DNA of 64,000 nucleotides from Rutidosis leptorrhynchoides (GCF_046630445.1 NC_092333.1:7661501-7725500); one strand, 5' to 3'. Shown: positions 22,455 to 35,784, counted from the first letter of the stretch. The notes: generated from the sequence alone by a model not told the origin. Numbers and translations are program-made.

Positions 22455-24858
22455 TCATACACCATTCGGCAGTTCTTTCGAAAACCTTGGAAGTTGAACC
22501 AGTGAGTTGACTCGTGTGACGCCTTCCAACCCGGACCAATTCTGATCTTCAGTTACTCCCACACTGATTTCATTATCCAGTTCTCTTCGATGAACTTTCG
22601 TGTTCTCTTCTGATAATCTGACTGTAAAATTTCGTTGCAAATAAGGCTCCGGATTCTGGCCATCATCTGATTCGCCTGCAATACTTCTTACGGTAGCAGA
22701 AGAGAAACCATGCTCTTCGTTATCTGATTCTGAATCCATCTTACCATCTAAAAACAAGCAAACCACTGCACAATCGTCCATTTTGGATGTCGGGTATTTG
22801 GATTTGCATTCAAGGTCAGCTGAGTCAACGAGTAGTCTCGCTGCTGATGATCGATTTATATTACTTGTTCATTGCTTAAAACATCCCAGTTCTAAATAAT
22901 AACACAACAGCTAGTGGATCAGTTTAATCATCAGAGTACAAGTACAGTTTAATCATCAGAGTACAAGTACAGAGCTTGTGATTCTTTAAGGAACAAACAC
23001 ACAAAATCATCTATGTTAAAAAAATACTTATTTGTGAAATAGATTAGGAATTTGCTAACATCAACTCTTATGGGTAATGGCGTATCCTAGAGGATACACG
23101 CATAAAAATATCATTTTTATACAGAAAGATGGATCAAAAAGCATAAAAGATAACAAAACTTGACAGTTTTTAGTATTTGCCGTCCAGCGTACAGCAGGCC
23201 GCCCAGCGATATGCGTAAGCGCTTTTACTATGCGCGTGAGCGGCACGCAGCCACGCCAAAGTCGGTTCCGGATGCTTCGCATAACTGAATTAATCAGCGT
23301 TGGACACGTGTTCCAGAGAATTTCGGACATTCTACGCCTACCCCCCCCGGGTCACCACATTTCACATCTGAACTTCAGTCAGAAAGAAGTACACTTTCTC
23401 TCACACACAGTTCTTTCTCACTCTAAAAGCACATTAACCGCTTAGCAGCAGAACGCTAGACGGATCAATTACAGATTGATCCACAGATTGATTGAGGCCA
23501 CCCCACGGATCTCTCATCCGTGTTCCGGGTCTGCAGGGATTATTTCCCGAGGGCAAACATCAATCAACATACAATCACTCTACGCTAGGCTGATATTGTT
23601 CTGTACTGGTACCTTACACCCGTTATACGGAAAATCGTACCAACATAGGGTTGTCGTTAAATGTTGTTCATGGCGGTTTCACATTTTTTTCATGGTGGTT
23701 ACACATTAACATTATAGTGGTGGTCGTTGAATTGTACAACCATTTTATGCACGTTAACGACAACCGGGCTATCGTTAGCAAAATTCGATAGATTAAAGAA
23801 AATGTGTTTACTTACCCTGTTTGATGCAAGAACAATGAACTTGTCACTCTCAGTAAGAATTCGATGAGAGACTTCAGGAACGGAGATCACTCCATATTCT
23901 TTTAAACAAAAATCTCCAAAAGCTAGTGCCATTGCAAGCCCCGGGGTCATCATCAAATGGTAACCAAACTCTTGACACCTCAGGTTCATCTTGTAATGCA
24001 AAAAACTCGACCTTTAAACTGCTTAATCCTTTCAGCTTCTCCTATAACACCAAAACAAGTTATACTAGCTGAGCCTCAATAATTTAAAAAGTAAAGGTAA
24101 AGAAATTAGTTCATCGTACTTGGTAGATCCGGCTTTAGGTCAACAGTCAACTGAATTGCAACGAGTGAATCATTTGTATCCTTAGATGCCATGATGGCTC
24201 GAGAATCTCCTATACTTCCAATGAAAAGATCTGAACCCTTAAAATAAGTGTTTCGTTAGATAAAATCGTTAGTACTCGGGAGTTTAGATTAGGTATTAAA
24301 AAAAATCCCGAGCCTGAAATAAAACCGATACATGTTTAACAATGCTCGCAGCGGTGCTGCCGCGACAGAAACAATCCAAATTGGGATGAGATTTTAGTTC
24401 TTTATCGATCGCCTTATATGACTTCAAAATGCTTCCTTATACAAATGCTCGGGTTTATCATCCTCAAAATCAGCCTCTTCACTAGACTAGTTTTTCTTAG
24501 ACTCTTAAGAATCAAGATATGAAAACAGCTTCAGTGGTAACGTATCACGAACTTTACGAGAAACAGGATGTCTGTGGGGTCCATGACCACCTAAAATTCC
24601 ACAAAATGTCACATCCTCACCCACGAAATGCTGAATATATACTTCATTAACTAAAAACTAGACTCGTAATACGAATTAAAACACAATTAGAGGACTTACT
24701 TCCCACACAATCATAGCATCTTGATTTATTCCCTTACGACCCTGCTGAGTATAAATACAACAACTTCGGCTCTTGCCATTTGCAAAAAGGAGAGTAACAC
24801 TAGGCTGTTTTTCGGCCTTTATGGTCAACCATATTGTATCATACCCTGTGTCTGCCAA
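22455..24858 (-). pseudogene. Protein phosphatase 2C (clade E-like) pseudogene with introns
   Basis: Five exon remnants with splice-like borders, in sense order: 24700-24858 (CCIYTQQGRKGINQDAMIVW), 24332-24630 (GEDVTFCGILGGHGPHRH; later KSHPNLDCFC), 24120-24237 (IGSIGDSRAIMASKDTNDS; AIQLTVDLKPDLP), 23816-24041 (EAERIKQFKGRVF; PGLAMALAFGDFCLKEYG) and 22455-22891 (WDVLSNEQV; KYPTSKMDDCAVVCLFLDGK; DQNWSGLEGVTRVNSLVQLP). The last tail is typical of clade E PP2Cs. Lesions: two frameshifts in exon 4, stops in exons 2 and 5, and loss of metal-binding Asp residues (DGH reads GGH; the DG after VLAS reads NR). Introns are kept, so it arose by DNA duplication or in-place decay. The N-terminal exon part was not found. 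Confidence 0.92.
23160..23640. repeat. GC-rich block with hairpins inside PP2C intron 4
   Basis: Unlike the AT-rich surroundings. It holds short perfect hairpins (GGATCAAT/ATTGATCC near 23461; CACGGAT/ATCCGTG near 23505) and a C9 run near 23341. It may be an LTR fragment or solo LTR, but no TG...CA ends with a target duplication were found. No ORF was trusted. Confidence 0.4.
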
Positions 24859-26331
24859 AGCCAGTTTTTTGAACTCCGAATTTCTAAATTGTGTTGGTTT
24901 TAAAGAACCTAATTTTAGGTAAAATAGTTCAAAAAGCTAATTGCTAATAGAGAAATCAAAAAAGGTTGGAACTTTTAAAGAGTAAAGGCTATAGTCAAAT
25001 TCATACCATACACACTAAATACTTGCTCAATAAATCAAAGATCATTTGCACCATTTATCCCATAAAAAATAAATCAACTTTTAAGGAGCAACGGTTAACA
25101 GATCGTTATTGAACACACAAAATTACAGAAAGTAACCTAAACCAATTATTTTTTTAATCTAATTTACAAAACCCATTTCACATATAAATATAAACATACA
25201 AAACTATCAGAAATTCAGAACAATACTAGTTCATCATAGCAAGAGCCAAGAAGCTGTAAACCCTAACATAACACAAACCAATTTCACAAACACAATGAGA
25301 AAACTTTAAATTACTAGAAACCATACAAAATTCGTGAGCAAAAGATAAATTCTAGGGAGAAAGAAGGTACCTTTGTGAAGGATAACAAACCGGGTGTTAA
25401 CAAAAAAGTTGAGGCATTTCTAGTTAATGGACAGTTGCATTGATTGATACAGAAAAGCTAGTTTTGTTAAGGGCTTTGTTTCAGTGTCTTCTTGTACTCT
25501 CGAGTTTTTTTCCAAGCACAAAGGAGTGGAAAAGAACAGGTTTTACTAATTACTATAGTGCCTAATCCGATCAAATATGAGCGGAGAGTGATGTTAACAA
25601 AATATAACAGCACTATACTTTCTAATTCTCTCATCTCTTTTCCTTTTCGCTTTAAATTAAAACTCGAGAATCACAAATATTTTTTAATCTGTTTGTTTCC
25701 TTTCCTTTCTTTTCCGTTATAAAAATAAAACTCCATAATGTAGCGTTAGAGAAAAAAGAAATGAGGTGAGAGGAAAATAAAATGAATTGGTGTTCTCAAA
25801 TTTTATGGTTTTTGGTATCACCTTAGGATTGATATTCTCAAGTTTTATGTTAAAAAGAAAGGAAATGAAGTAAAGTAATTATTATGCTTAATTTTCACTT
25901 CTAAACTTCTTTTCTAAATTGAAAAAAATCCCCAGTGAATGAAAAATTTGTTCCCAGATCTATTCCCCTATCTTTCATCCCCTTTCACTTCATTTATTTC
26001 TTTTATTAAGAAACTCGGGAACTAAGCTTAAAAGGGTGGGATGGATGGAATGGGATGTGATATGAATGAATGTAGATTTTTAAAAATAATTTTATAAAAA
26101 TTTAAATTATTCTATTAGACACATTTATAATTAGGAAGTGATCTTTACACATTACTTTTTAATCCATGTACACCTATTTATCTATTATACTCTTAATTAT
26201 ACTAGAAATAATAATATAAATTCAACTCGCTTACATTAATCTATGAGTATAACTATAAGTTTATGAGACAAAAGTGTACATAGATCAAAAAGTGGTGTGA
26301 GGATCACCTTCCTTTAAAATTCTTTAGAATG

Positions 26332-26332
<1 letters not shown>
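24859..26332. other. 5' flank of PP2C relic and intergenic DNA, no gene
   Basis: May include the former leader and promoter of the PP2C gene (about 25200-25500). Nothing else recognised. Confidence 0.4.

Positions 26333-26418
<86 letters not shown>
26333..26418. repeat. (TA)n microsatellite
   Basis: About 43 uninterrupted TA units directly next to the foldback Helitron end at 26427. Confidence 0.95.
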
Positions 26419-26422
<4 letters not shown>

Positions 26423-26426
26423 CATA

Positions 26427-28065
26427 CTAGTGAAATGACCCGTGGAACCACGAGTTTGTTTTAACGAAACAGTTTAACGATATGTTTTAGGTATTAAGTG
26501 AACGTAATTGCTAAAGTCATTTAGTTTAATGACCCGTGGAACCACAGAATCCGACTAAGAAACTCGTCAACTGAACATTGCATCAAACACCTGAAACGCA
26601 TATTAAAAAATCCACATCCAATCATAAGAGATCATATTGGTTGTCATTTTATTTAAAAATGTAAATTAAAATATAAATTTAGAATTGGTTTCCTTCTGCC
26701 TAGCTTTTATACATTCTCGTACTCAATTCAAAATAATTAATTAAAATAATTTATAATTATTTAATTTTAGTAATTAAAATAAATATTAATAAGATTTAAT
26801 AATAATTAATTAATTAATAAGATTTAATTTTAATTTAAAATTATTTGATTAATGACATCACCCACCATGTCTAGATTTTTTTCTTTTGTTTTTTGAATTT
26901 TTTTAACAAAAGAATTAGCTAAATAATGACGTTATCATTATAGAATTTTAATAGAAACTATATATATATGTATATTACTGAGTATATTTATACTACATTA
27001 TTATATTATACATTAGGGAGTATATTTTACCACTAGAATAAAAAAATATATCACAAAGTAATGTAATATATTAAGTGTTTAACCGAAAAATTGAAAAGAA
27101 TGTGACAAGCCTTTAAAACATAAATCACCTTATTTATCTATAGATTCTATTATAATGCTAAAATGATGACATCATAAAAAATAATTTTTTTTGTTAAAAA
27201 AATTTTAAAATAAAAAAGGAAAAAAAATCTAGACACTCTAGATGATGTCATAATTCCATGGGCATAGAATCGCTTACAGTTACGATATTTGATATAATTA
27301 CCTTTTTTGAATTTCGTATTTAAGTATTAATTATTTATTTGTATACGTAATTGTATATGTAATGTAAATTGAGGTTATTGTAGTCATTTTTATTTTAATT
27401 GAAATTTGTATTATGTAATAAATATTTGTAAATTAAATCCAATGATTATTGATTTATTTAAACACATGCCAAGATCAAATATTTGAAAATAATATTATTT
27501 AATTAGGCTCCTACTTTAATAAGAAGAGGGGAAAAATCATATTAACTATTATATTATATTATATTATATCAAAAATCATATAATAATGATGTCATTATTA
27601 GGCTAATTTATTTGTTAAGAAAAAAATCAAAAAAAAAGAAAAAAAAATCTAAGCATGGTGAGTGATGTCATTAATCTAAATAATTTTAAATTAAAATTAA
27701 ATTTTATTAATTAATTAATTATTATTAAATCTTATTAATAATTATATTAAATATTAAAATTAAATAATTTTGAATTATTTTAATTAATTATATTGAATTG
27801 AGTACTAAAAGGTATAAAAGCTATGCAGGAGGAAACCAATTCTAAATTTATATTTTAATTTACACTTTTAAAATAAAATGACAACTAATATATGCATTTT
27901 AGGTGTTTGATAAATGTTTAGCTGACGAGTTTATTAGTCGGAATCTGTGATTTCACGGGTCATTAAAGTAAATGACTTTAGCATTTTCGTTCATTTAATA
28001 CTTAAAATATATCATTAAACTGTTTTGTTTAAACAAACCCGTGGTTAAACGGGTCTTTTCACTAG
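26427..28065. mobile_element. Foldback element with Helitron-like 3' ends at both termini
   Basis: The left end read on the minus strand and the right end read on the plus strand both show a short hairpin (CGTGGTTCCACG; CCCGTGGTTAAACGGG) followed about 10 nt later by CTAG and then T, the signature of a Helitron 3' end. The two arms (about 26427-26990 and 27530-28065) are inverted copies of each other over roughly 540 bp, with many point differences. The middle is AT-rich and holds a further copy of the GATGATGTCAT-type module (27155-27260). No Rep/helicase gene. Confidence 0.7.
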
Positions 28066-28865
28066 TTATTTTATAATCTTCTTACAAGACAAATTTATGT
28101 GCTTACTATTCTGGTGTTTTTTTAAGCAGAAAATAATGAATGAAAAGAAAATAAGAAAAGAAAAAATGAAAAGGAAAGCAATAAAAAATGTATGCATTTT
28201 TAAGTAGAACTGAGAGAGTAAATAAAGGAAAATAATATCATCAAAATAAATTTTTTTGTAATTAAATCATTTACAATATATGAACTAAATTGACTTATAA
28301 ATAAATTATATGATAAAGATATAGCATCTACTCAATATTTAATTGGTAATTCTTAATTTTATACATATTAATTTATTATTTTTTAATACCAGCAAAAAAT
28401 AGATAAGTCAGCAAAAAAGACAAGTCAGCATGGTTGAGTTGCGTAGAACAAAAATAATATTAGTTATAAAATATGGAGTAATAAAAAGAATAGAGATAAT
28501 GTTAAGATAAAAATGTAGCTTTTCCTCAAATAAGTTCATATATAAATCAAAAGTCTTGTTAACAAAAACCTTATGTATTCTCTTTCCTAATCCTTTTTTC
28601 CACTCCCTTTTCACTTGAAATAAATATTCGCAAATGCCTCATTTTTTTCAGATCAATTTTTTTCTTTTTCACCAAAAAAACTGAAACATTGTAGCGTTAA
28701 TGTTTTAAAATCATCCAAGTGCAAAAAGCTAGTATTTGCCACCTAATTAGAAAGTATTTTTATTTAACTTAATTAGATTTTTCTCTCTCCAACTTAGTTA
28801 TCTATCTTTCACATAATTAGCTGTTAATTATTGACGCGAATTATAAAATGAAAATTAAATACCGA

Positions 28866-28869
<4 letters not shown>
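28066..28869. other. AT-rich non-coding
   Basis: No gene. A 33-bp stretch at 28823-28855, containing ATTATAAAATGAAAAT, recurs at about 51580-51612, just beyond the Helitron 3' end. Confidence 0.4.

Positions 28870-28945
<76 letters not shown>
28870..28945. repeat. (TA)n microsatellite
   Basis: About 38 TA units. Confidence 0.95.
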
Positions 28946-28949
<4 letters not shown>

Positions 28950-29157
28950 TTGCTAAAATGATGATGTCATAAAAAAACTCTTTTACAAGCTTAAAAAAAA
29001 TCCAAAAAAAAAAAAAAAATTTCTAAAACATGGTTGATGATGTCATTAAAAAATTAATTATTATATTTAATAAAAATTAAGAAAATCTTAAACAAATGTA
29101 CGATAAAGGAAGCGTTATATATAACCTTATGGTAAAATACTCCATCACCATATATGT
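28946..29157 (+). mobile_element. Helitron-like element, left segment
   Basis: Has the GCTAAAATGATGATGTCATAA ... CATGGTTGATGATGTCATT pair also seen in the foldback element (motifs given in parts: ATGATGATGTCATAA and GGTTGATGATGTCATT). It is cut at 29157 by the gypsy insertion and continues at 42699. The 5' end is not located. Confidence 0.5.
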
Positions 29158-30889
29158 TGTAACGACCCGGATTTTTCCAATCATTTTATACTTATGAGAT
29201 TAATATTTACATAAATTAAACCTTACCAACATGATAAGCAATCCAAATTGTTGAGACTTTTGTTTTTGAAAAGAGTTTTACACAACGTTTGACCGTCTAA
29301 TTTAACCGATGATATCACAAACTATATAACATACGATAATTATACGTTTGTGTATATATGTGTATTTATATATATTTAACATGATCTAAGGATGGTTTAA
29401 CATCTCATTGTGTACTAATGACAATGAGTTATAAGTATATTTTGAAACTACTAACTTAAGTTTTCAAAACGATAACTATACGTAACATTCTTTGATATAT
29501 ATACTTATAACCTATAATGCTTATACATGTATCGTATATATAATGTATTTAATCACTTTTGAAGGACTTAAATACATAAAACAATATAAGTATATTCACA
29601 AAAGATAGCTATATTTGAATTCTCATTTCGTTTCCTCAAGATTTCTATACGTATATCTAGGGTATATATACCCGTATCATACTCAGCTTCTATATGTATT
29701 TACTATTGGTATACACACATCAAATCAACATCCTAATCAACATTATTACTGCCCTAGATATGAGGTAACTAGGATTTGTCAAGTAGCATGAATTATTAGT
29801 AAGAAAACAAAATTAGGAATCCTTTTCTTTCTTTATAAACTAAAAACGTTTTTATGAATGAACACCATTTCTTCACTCCATTTTCTCATACCTACACCCT
29901 CATTTCTCTCTCAAAATACTCCTAACTTCATACTTGATCATCTCCAAGCATTTTTCCAATCATTTAGCTTCAATTACAAGCCTTAAACACCATAAGAAAA
30001 CTCTTTCAAGAACATATCAAAATAACCACCCATTTGAAGAAGTATACTTCCAACCTTTTGATCTAACTCCACCACTCTTTGATTCCAAGATTTTTTCTTA
30101 TCTCTTACAGTAACTTTGTCCAAGTAACTTGAGGTAGTAACCTTGTTCATAATCTTGTTCGATTCATAATTATATAGCTATCTTATTTTATGTTGTAAAA
30201 TTTTAACAACAAGAACATAGTTTGAATGATTTCAAACTTGTTTGCAAACTAAATAGATCCTTCTAAATTAATTTTTAAAACACTTCAAGACCTGTAATAT
30301 ATCATAATGATATGCTAACTTAACAAGATATAACTTGGTTTTACAAAGAACACCTTAAAAACTGAATCTACGTCGTCGGAGTGCAACCGGGGGCTGTTTT
30401 GGGTTGGATAATTAAAAACCATCTTGAACTTTGAATTGGAAGTTCATGTTCTGGAAAAATGATATTTCTTATGAATATGTTAACACATAAAAATTTCATG
30501 GTTTAACTCAAAGTGTAAGTATTTTTAGAAAAATGATCATTAAATGTTGTTTTTATGATGGAAAATGATCACTTTCATAAGTTTTACCAAAGTTTGACCT
30601 ATAACCTGTGATTTCGAATACAAACTAAGGTATTTTCAGTTCATATTCTTAAAATTTGACTCGATCCAAGGAAGTGGCAAGTTGAACCAACAAAAACGGA
30701 GTTGTAATGAAGAAACTACGACTAAAACAAGATTGGGTATCCGAAGCTAGTTTAGCTACGAAAATATTTGGAGATAAAGTAAATTAATCATATCTTTTTT
30801 AATTAATATGATATTTTATATATAATTACTTATGATTTGATTTTATATATTTCAGGACCACCCGTAAACAACACGAGAAGATTAATCAT

Positions 30890-31016
30890 AAGACCTCATG
30901 ATTGTACGCAACACGTCATTTGACAACACGGTACTTTATGTACGCAACACGTCATTTGACAACATGGTACCATGGGTCGAGATTAATTCTGATCAATACG
31001 AATACGATGGGGTCTT
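30890..31016 (+). repeat. 127-bp shared module in gypsy 5' LTR
   Basis: Same unit as 16629-16755 (reverse strand) and 41476-41600. Two direct 31-bp copies, ends AAGACCTC and GGGGTCTT. Confidence 0.85.
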
Positions 31017-31100
31017 TATTTATTTGATTGAGCAACTAATTGTGGACCGCTAACATCGGACTGCTAACTACGGACTAAGAAAATATTAAAAGTATTATAA

Positions 31101-31101
<1 letters not shown>

Positions 31102-31174
<73 letters not shown>
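31102..31174. repeat. (TA)n microsatellite in LTR
   Basis: About 36 TA units; the partner LTR has a longer run (41685-41770), so the array has changed since insertion. Confidence 0.95.
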
Positions 31175-31177
<3 letters not shown>

Positions 31178-31474
31178 ACGATTACTTGAAAAGAAAATAT
31201 GTTGATATATTATATATATATGGTTAGGTTCGTGATATCTATCGGAGACCAAGTCGAATTAAATACTTTCAAGGCAAAAGTGAGTATATAGTCCCACTTT
31301 TAAACTCTAAATATTTCGGGATGAGAATACATGCATTTTATGATTTACATTATGGACACAAGTGATAAAAAAATATATTCTACGTTGAGTTGTACCACTG
31401 GCATACTTCCCTGTAGCTTGGTAACTACTATTTACATGTGGTATTGTAAACGCGAATCCTGTTGATAGATCTAT

Positions 31475-34400
31475 TGTAGTGACCCGAACTTTTTCATGTT
31501 TATATATATTAATTGAGATTGATATTTACATGATTAAATGTTTCCAACATGTTAAGCAATCAAACTTGTTAAGACTTGATTAATTGAAATATGTTTCATA
31601 TAGACAATTGACCACCCAAGTTGACCGGTGATTCACGAACGTTAAAACTTGTAAAAACTATATGATGACATATATATGGATATATATATATATATATATA
31701 TAGTTAATATGATACTATGATAAGTAAACATATCATTAAGTATATTAACAATGAACTACATATGTAAAAACAAGACTACTAACTTAATGATTTTTAAACG
31801 AGACATATATGTAACGATTATCGTTGTAAAGACATTTAATGATATTCATACATGATAATATCATGATAATATAATAATTTAAAATCTCATTTGATATTAT
31901 AAACATTGGGTTAACAACATTTAACAAGATCGTTAACCTAAAGGTTTCAAAACAACACTTACATGTAACGACTAACGATGACTTAACGACTCAGTTAAAA
32001 TGTATATACATGTAGTGTTTTAATACGTTTTTATACACTTTTGAAAGACTTCAATACACTTATCAAAATACTTCTACTTAACAAAAATGCTTACAATTAC
32101 ATCCTCGTTCAGTTTCATCAACAATTCTACTCGTATGCACCCGAATTCGTACTCGTACAATACACAGCTTTTAGATGTATGTACTATTGGTATATACACT
32201 CCAATGATCAGCTCTTAGCAGCCCATGTGAGTCACCTAACACATGTGGGAACCATCATTTGGCAACTAGCATGAAATATCTCATAAAATTACAAAAATAT
32301 GAGTAATCATTCATGACTTATTTACATGAAAACAAAATTACATATCCTTTATATCTAATCCATACACCAACGACCAAAAATACCTACAAACACTTTCATT
32401 CTTCAATTTTATTCATCTAATTGATCTCTCTCAAGTTCTATCTTCAAGTTCTAAGTGTTCTTCATATATTCTACAAGTTCTAGTTACATAAAATCAAGAA
32501 TACTTTCAAGTTTGCTAGCTCACTTCCAATCTTGTAAGGTGATCATCCAACCTCAAGAAATCTTTGTTTCTTACAGTAGGTTATCATTCTAATACAAGGT
32601 AATAATCATATTCAAACTTTGGTTCAATTTCTATAACTATAACAATCTTATTTCAAGTGATGATCTTACTTGAACTTGTTTTCGTGTCATGATTCTGCTT
32701 CAAGAACTTCGAGCCATCCAAGGATCCGTTGAAGCTAGATCCATTTTTCTATTTTCCAGTAGGTTTATCCAAGGAACTTAAGGTAGTAATGATGTTCATA
32801 ACATCATTCGATTCATACATATAAAGCTATCTTATTCGAAGGTTTAAACTTGTAATCACTAGAACAAAGTTTAGTTAATTCTAAACTTGTTCGCAAACAA
32901 AAGTTAATCCTTCTAACTTGACTTTTAAAATCAACTAAACACATGTTCTATATCTATATGATATGCTAACTTAATGATTTAAAACCTGGAAACACGAAAA
33001 ACACCGTAAAACCGGATTTACGCCATCGTAGTAACACCGCGGGCTGTTTTGGGTTAGTTAATTAAAAACTATGATAAACTTTGATTTAAAAGTTGTTATT
33101 CTGAGAAAATGATTTTTATTATGAACATGAAACTATATCCAAAAATTATGGTTAAACTCAAAGTGGAAGTATGTTTTCTAAAATGGTCATCTAGACGTCG
33201 TTCTTTCGACTGAAATGACTACCTTTACAAAAACGACTTGTAACTTATTTTTCCGACTATAAACCTATACTTTTTCTGTTTAGATTCATAAAATAGAGTT
33301 CAATATGAAACCATAGCAATTTGATTCACTCAAAACAGATTTAAAATGAAGAAGTTATGGGTAAAACAAGATTGGATAATTTTTCTCATTTTAGCTACGT
33401 GAAAATTGGTAACAAATCTATTCCAACCATAACTTAATCAACTTGTATTGTATATTATGTAATCTTGAGATACCATAGACACGTATACAATGTTTCGACC
33501 TATCATGTGGACACATCTACATATATTTCGGAACAACCATAGACACTCTATATGTGAATGTTGGAGTTAGCTATACAGGGTTGAGGTTGATTCCAAAATA
33601 TATATAGTTTGAGTTGTGATCAATACTGAGATACGTATACACTGGGTCGTGGATTGATTCAAGATAATATTTATCGATTTATTTCTGTACATCTAACTGT
33701 GGACAACTAGTTGTAGGTTACTAACGAGGACAGCTGACTTAATAAACTTAAAACATCAAAATATATTAAAAGTGTTGTAAATATATTTTGAACATACTTT
33801 GATATATATGTATATATTGTTATAGGTTCGTGAATCAACCAGTGGCCAAGTCTTACTTCCCGACGAAGTAAAAATCTGTGAAAGTGAGTTATAGTCCCAC
33901 TTTTAAAATCTAATATTTTTGGGATGAGAATACATGCAGGTTTTATAAATGATTTACAAAATAGACACAAGTACGTGAAACTACACTCTATGGTTGAATT
34001 ATCGAAATCGAATATGCCCCTTTTTATTAAGTCTGGTAATCTAAGAATTAGGGAACAGACACCCTAATTGACGCGAATCCTAAAGATAGATCTATTGGGC
34101 CTAACAAACCCCATCCAAAGTACCGGATGCTTTAGTACTTCGAAATTTATATCATATCCGAAGGGTGTCCCGGAATGATGGGGATATTCTTATATATGCA
34201 TCTTGTTAATGTCGATTACCAGGTGTTCACCATATGAATGATTTTTATCTCTATGTATGGGATGTGTATTGAAATATGAAATCTTGTGGTCTATTATTAT
34301 GATTTGATATATATAGGTTAAACCTATAACTCACCAACATTTTTGTTGACGTTTTAAGCATGTTTATTCTCAGGTGATTATTAAGAGCTTCCGCTGTCGC

Positions 34401-34715
34401 ATACTTAAATAAGGACGAGATTTGGAGTCCATGCTTGTATGATATTGTGTAAAAACTGCATTCAAGAAACTTATTTTGTCGTAACATATTTGTATTGTAA
34501 ACCATTATGTAATGGTCGTGTGTAAACAGGATATTTTAGATTATCATTATTTGATAATCTACGTAAAGCTTTTTAAACCTTTATTGATGAAATAAAGGTT
34601 ATGGTTGTTTTAAAATGAATGCAGTCTTTGAAAAACGTCTCATATAGAGGTCAAAACCTCGCAACGAAATCAATTAATATGGAACTTTTTTAATCAATAA
34701 GAACGGGACATTTCA
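31475..34715 (+). repeat. Solo LTR (3.2 kb) nested in the gypsy 5' LTR
   Basis: TGTAGTGACCC ... GGGACATTTCA, flanked by TCTAT on both sides (31470-31474 and 34716-34720). The uninterrupted partner LTR reads GATAGATCTATCGGGCC at the same place (about 42062), which proves the insertion point. There is no internal region or second LTR, so it was left by recombination between two LTRs. It has the donor-like site at 33884, the acceptor-like site at 34373 and the TTCCGCTGTCG block. Confidence 0.9.
33884..34373 (+). promoter_or_regulatory. Candidate LTR leader intron in the solo LTR
   Basis: GAAA/GTGAGTTATAGTCCC donor and TGTTTATTCTCAG/GT acceptor, 490 bp apart, matching the layout in the other LTRs. 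Splicing is inferred. Confidence 0.4.
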
Positions 34716-35348
34716 TCTATCGGGCCTGACAACCCCAACCGGACTGGACGACCAGTATTCAACGGTTGCACAGTACTTCGTTTCGGTGACTACACTTGGT
34801 ATAGTGTAGTGAGATTTCATAATAAAGGGAATATGCGACATTGATTAAATGTTAAGTATGGTTATCAAGTGCTCAACCACTTAGAATATTTTTATTAAAA
34901 CGTTTATGTATATGAAATCTTGTGGTCTATATTTATAACGCTGCTAGCATTAAACCTATATCTCACCAACTTTATGTTGACATTTAAAGCATGTTTATTC
35001 TCAGGTTCCTAGAAGTCTTCCGCTGTTTGAATATATGTTAGAGAAACCATGTGCATGGAGTCATACATGTTTTATTCGAGGAAGCATTGCATTCACAAAA
35101 TCATCACCGTGTATTTATTTTGACTGCATTGTCAACGGAAGTATTCTTGTAAACTATTATTTACGGTGATTCTCTACATGTAGAAATCATCAGATGTCGA
35201 AAACATTGAATTTTAAATATTCATTTATGGTATATCTTTTCAAAAGAATGCAATGTTTATAAAACGTATCATATAGAGGTCAAATGCCTCGCGATGTAAT
35301 CATATGTTATTGTATTCGTCCCTATGGATTGGGTCAGGTCGTTTCATG

Positions 35349-35360
35349 TGGTATCAGAGC
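35349..35360 (+). other. Primer-binding site (Met-tRNA type)
   Basis: TGGTATCAGAGC, two bases after the LTR end, complementary to the 3' end of plant initiator Met-tRNA. This shows that 29158-35346 is the 5' LTR. Confidence 0.9.
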
Positions 35361-35780
35361 GATGGTCTTAGCGAACCAGGTCTGCATTAGTGTGTCTAAA
35401 TGATAAGTCGTTAGATTGCATTAGTGAGTCTGGACTTCGACCGTGTCTGCATGTCAAAATTTTGCTTATCATTTTGTGTCGAAAATCATCTACTTATCAT
35501 CTGTAGAAAATTACCTGCTTATCATCTTTAGTCTAAACGTGTCTTACTGCATTCATTGCATGAATGGTGTATAGACAAAATTCATATCTTAGCGTATTTG
35601 CTAATTCATATCTACGCGTATCTGTTACTGTAAACTTTGTCTGACATGTTCCGAAATCCCTCCGTAATCTATGAGATCTTTTGTTCTATATATGTGGATA
35701 TTCTATATAATTAGAATACCACCCGATAGCCGGAAAATCATTTCATATCGAAAAATCCTTTATTCAATCATACGAAATGG
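35361..35780 (+). other. Leader of non-autonomous gypsy element
   Basis: No coding signal. Several TACTTATCAT and TGCATTAGTG near-repeats. Confidence 0.5.
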
Positions 35781-35784
35781 AACT

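Larger units (their letters stand above)
29158..35346 (+). repeat. 5' LTR of the non-autonomous gypsy element, split by a solo LTR
   Basis: Starts TGTAACGACCCGG, ends GGTCGTTTCA. Without the nested solo LTR and its extra TSD it is about 2943 bp, close to the 2956 bp of the partner. Promoter-like TATAAAC at 29834. It carries the 127-bp module (30890-31016), a TA microsatellite and the candidate intron. Confidence 0.9.

Noticed and set aside
31064-31252. ORFs made of YIYIY repeats (also at 37995-38457 and 41648-41848)
   Set aside because: They are translations of TA microsatellites, not proteins.
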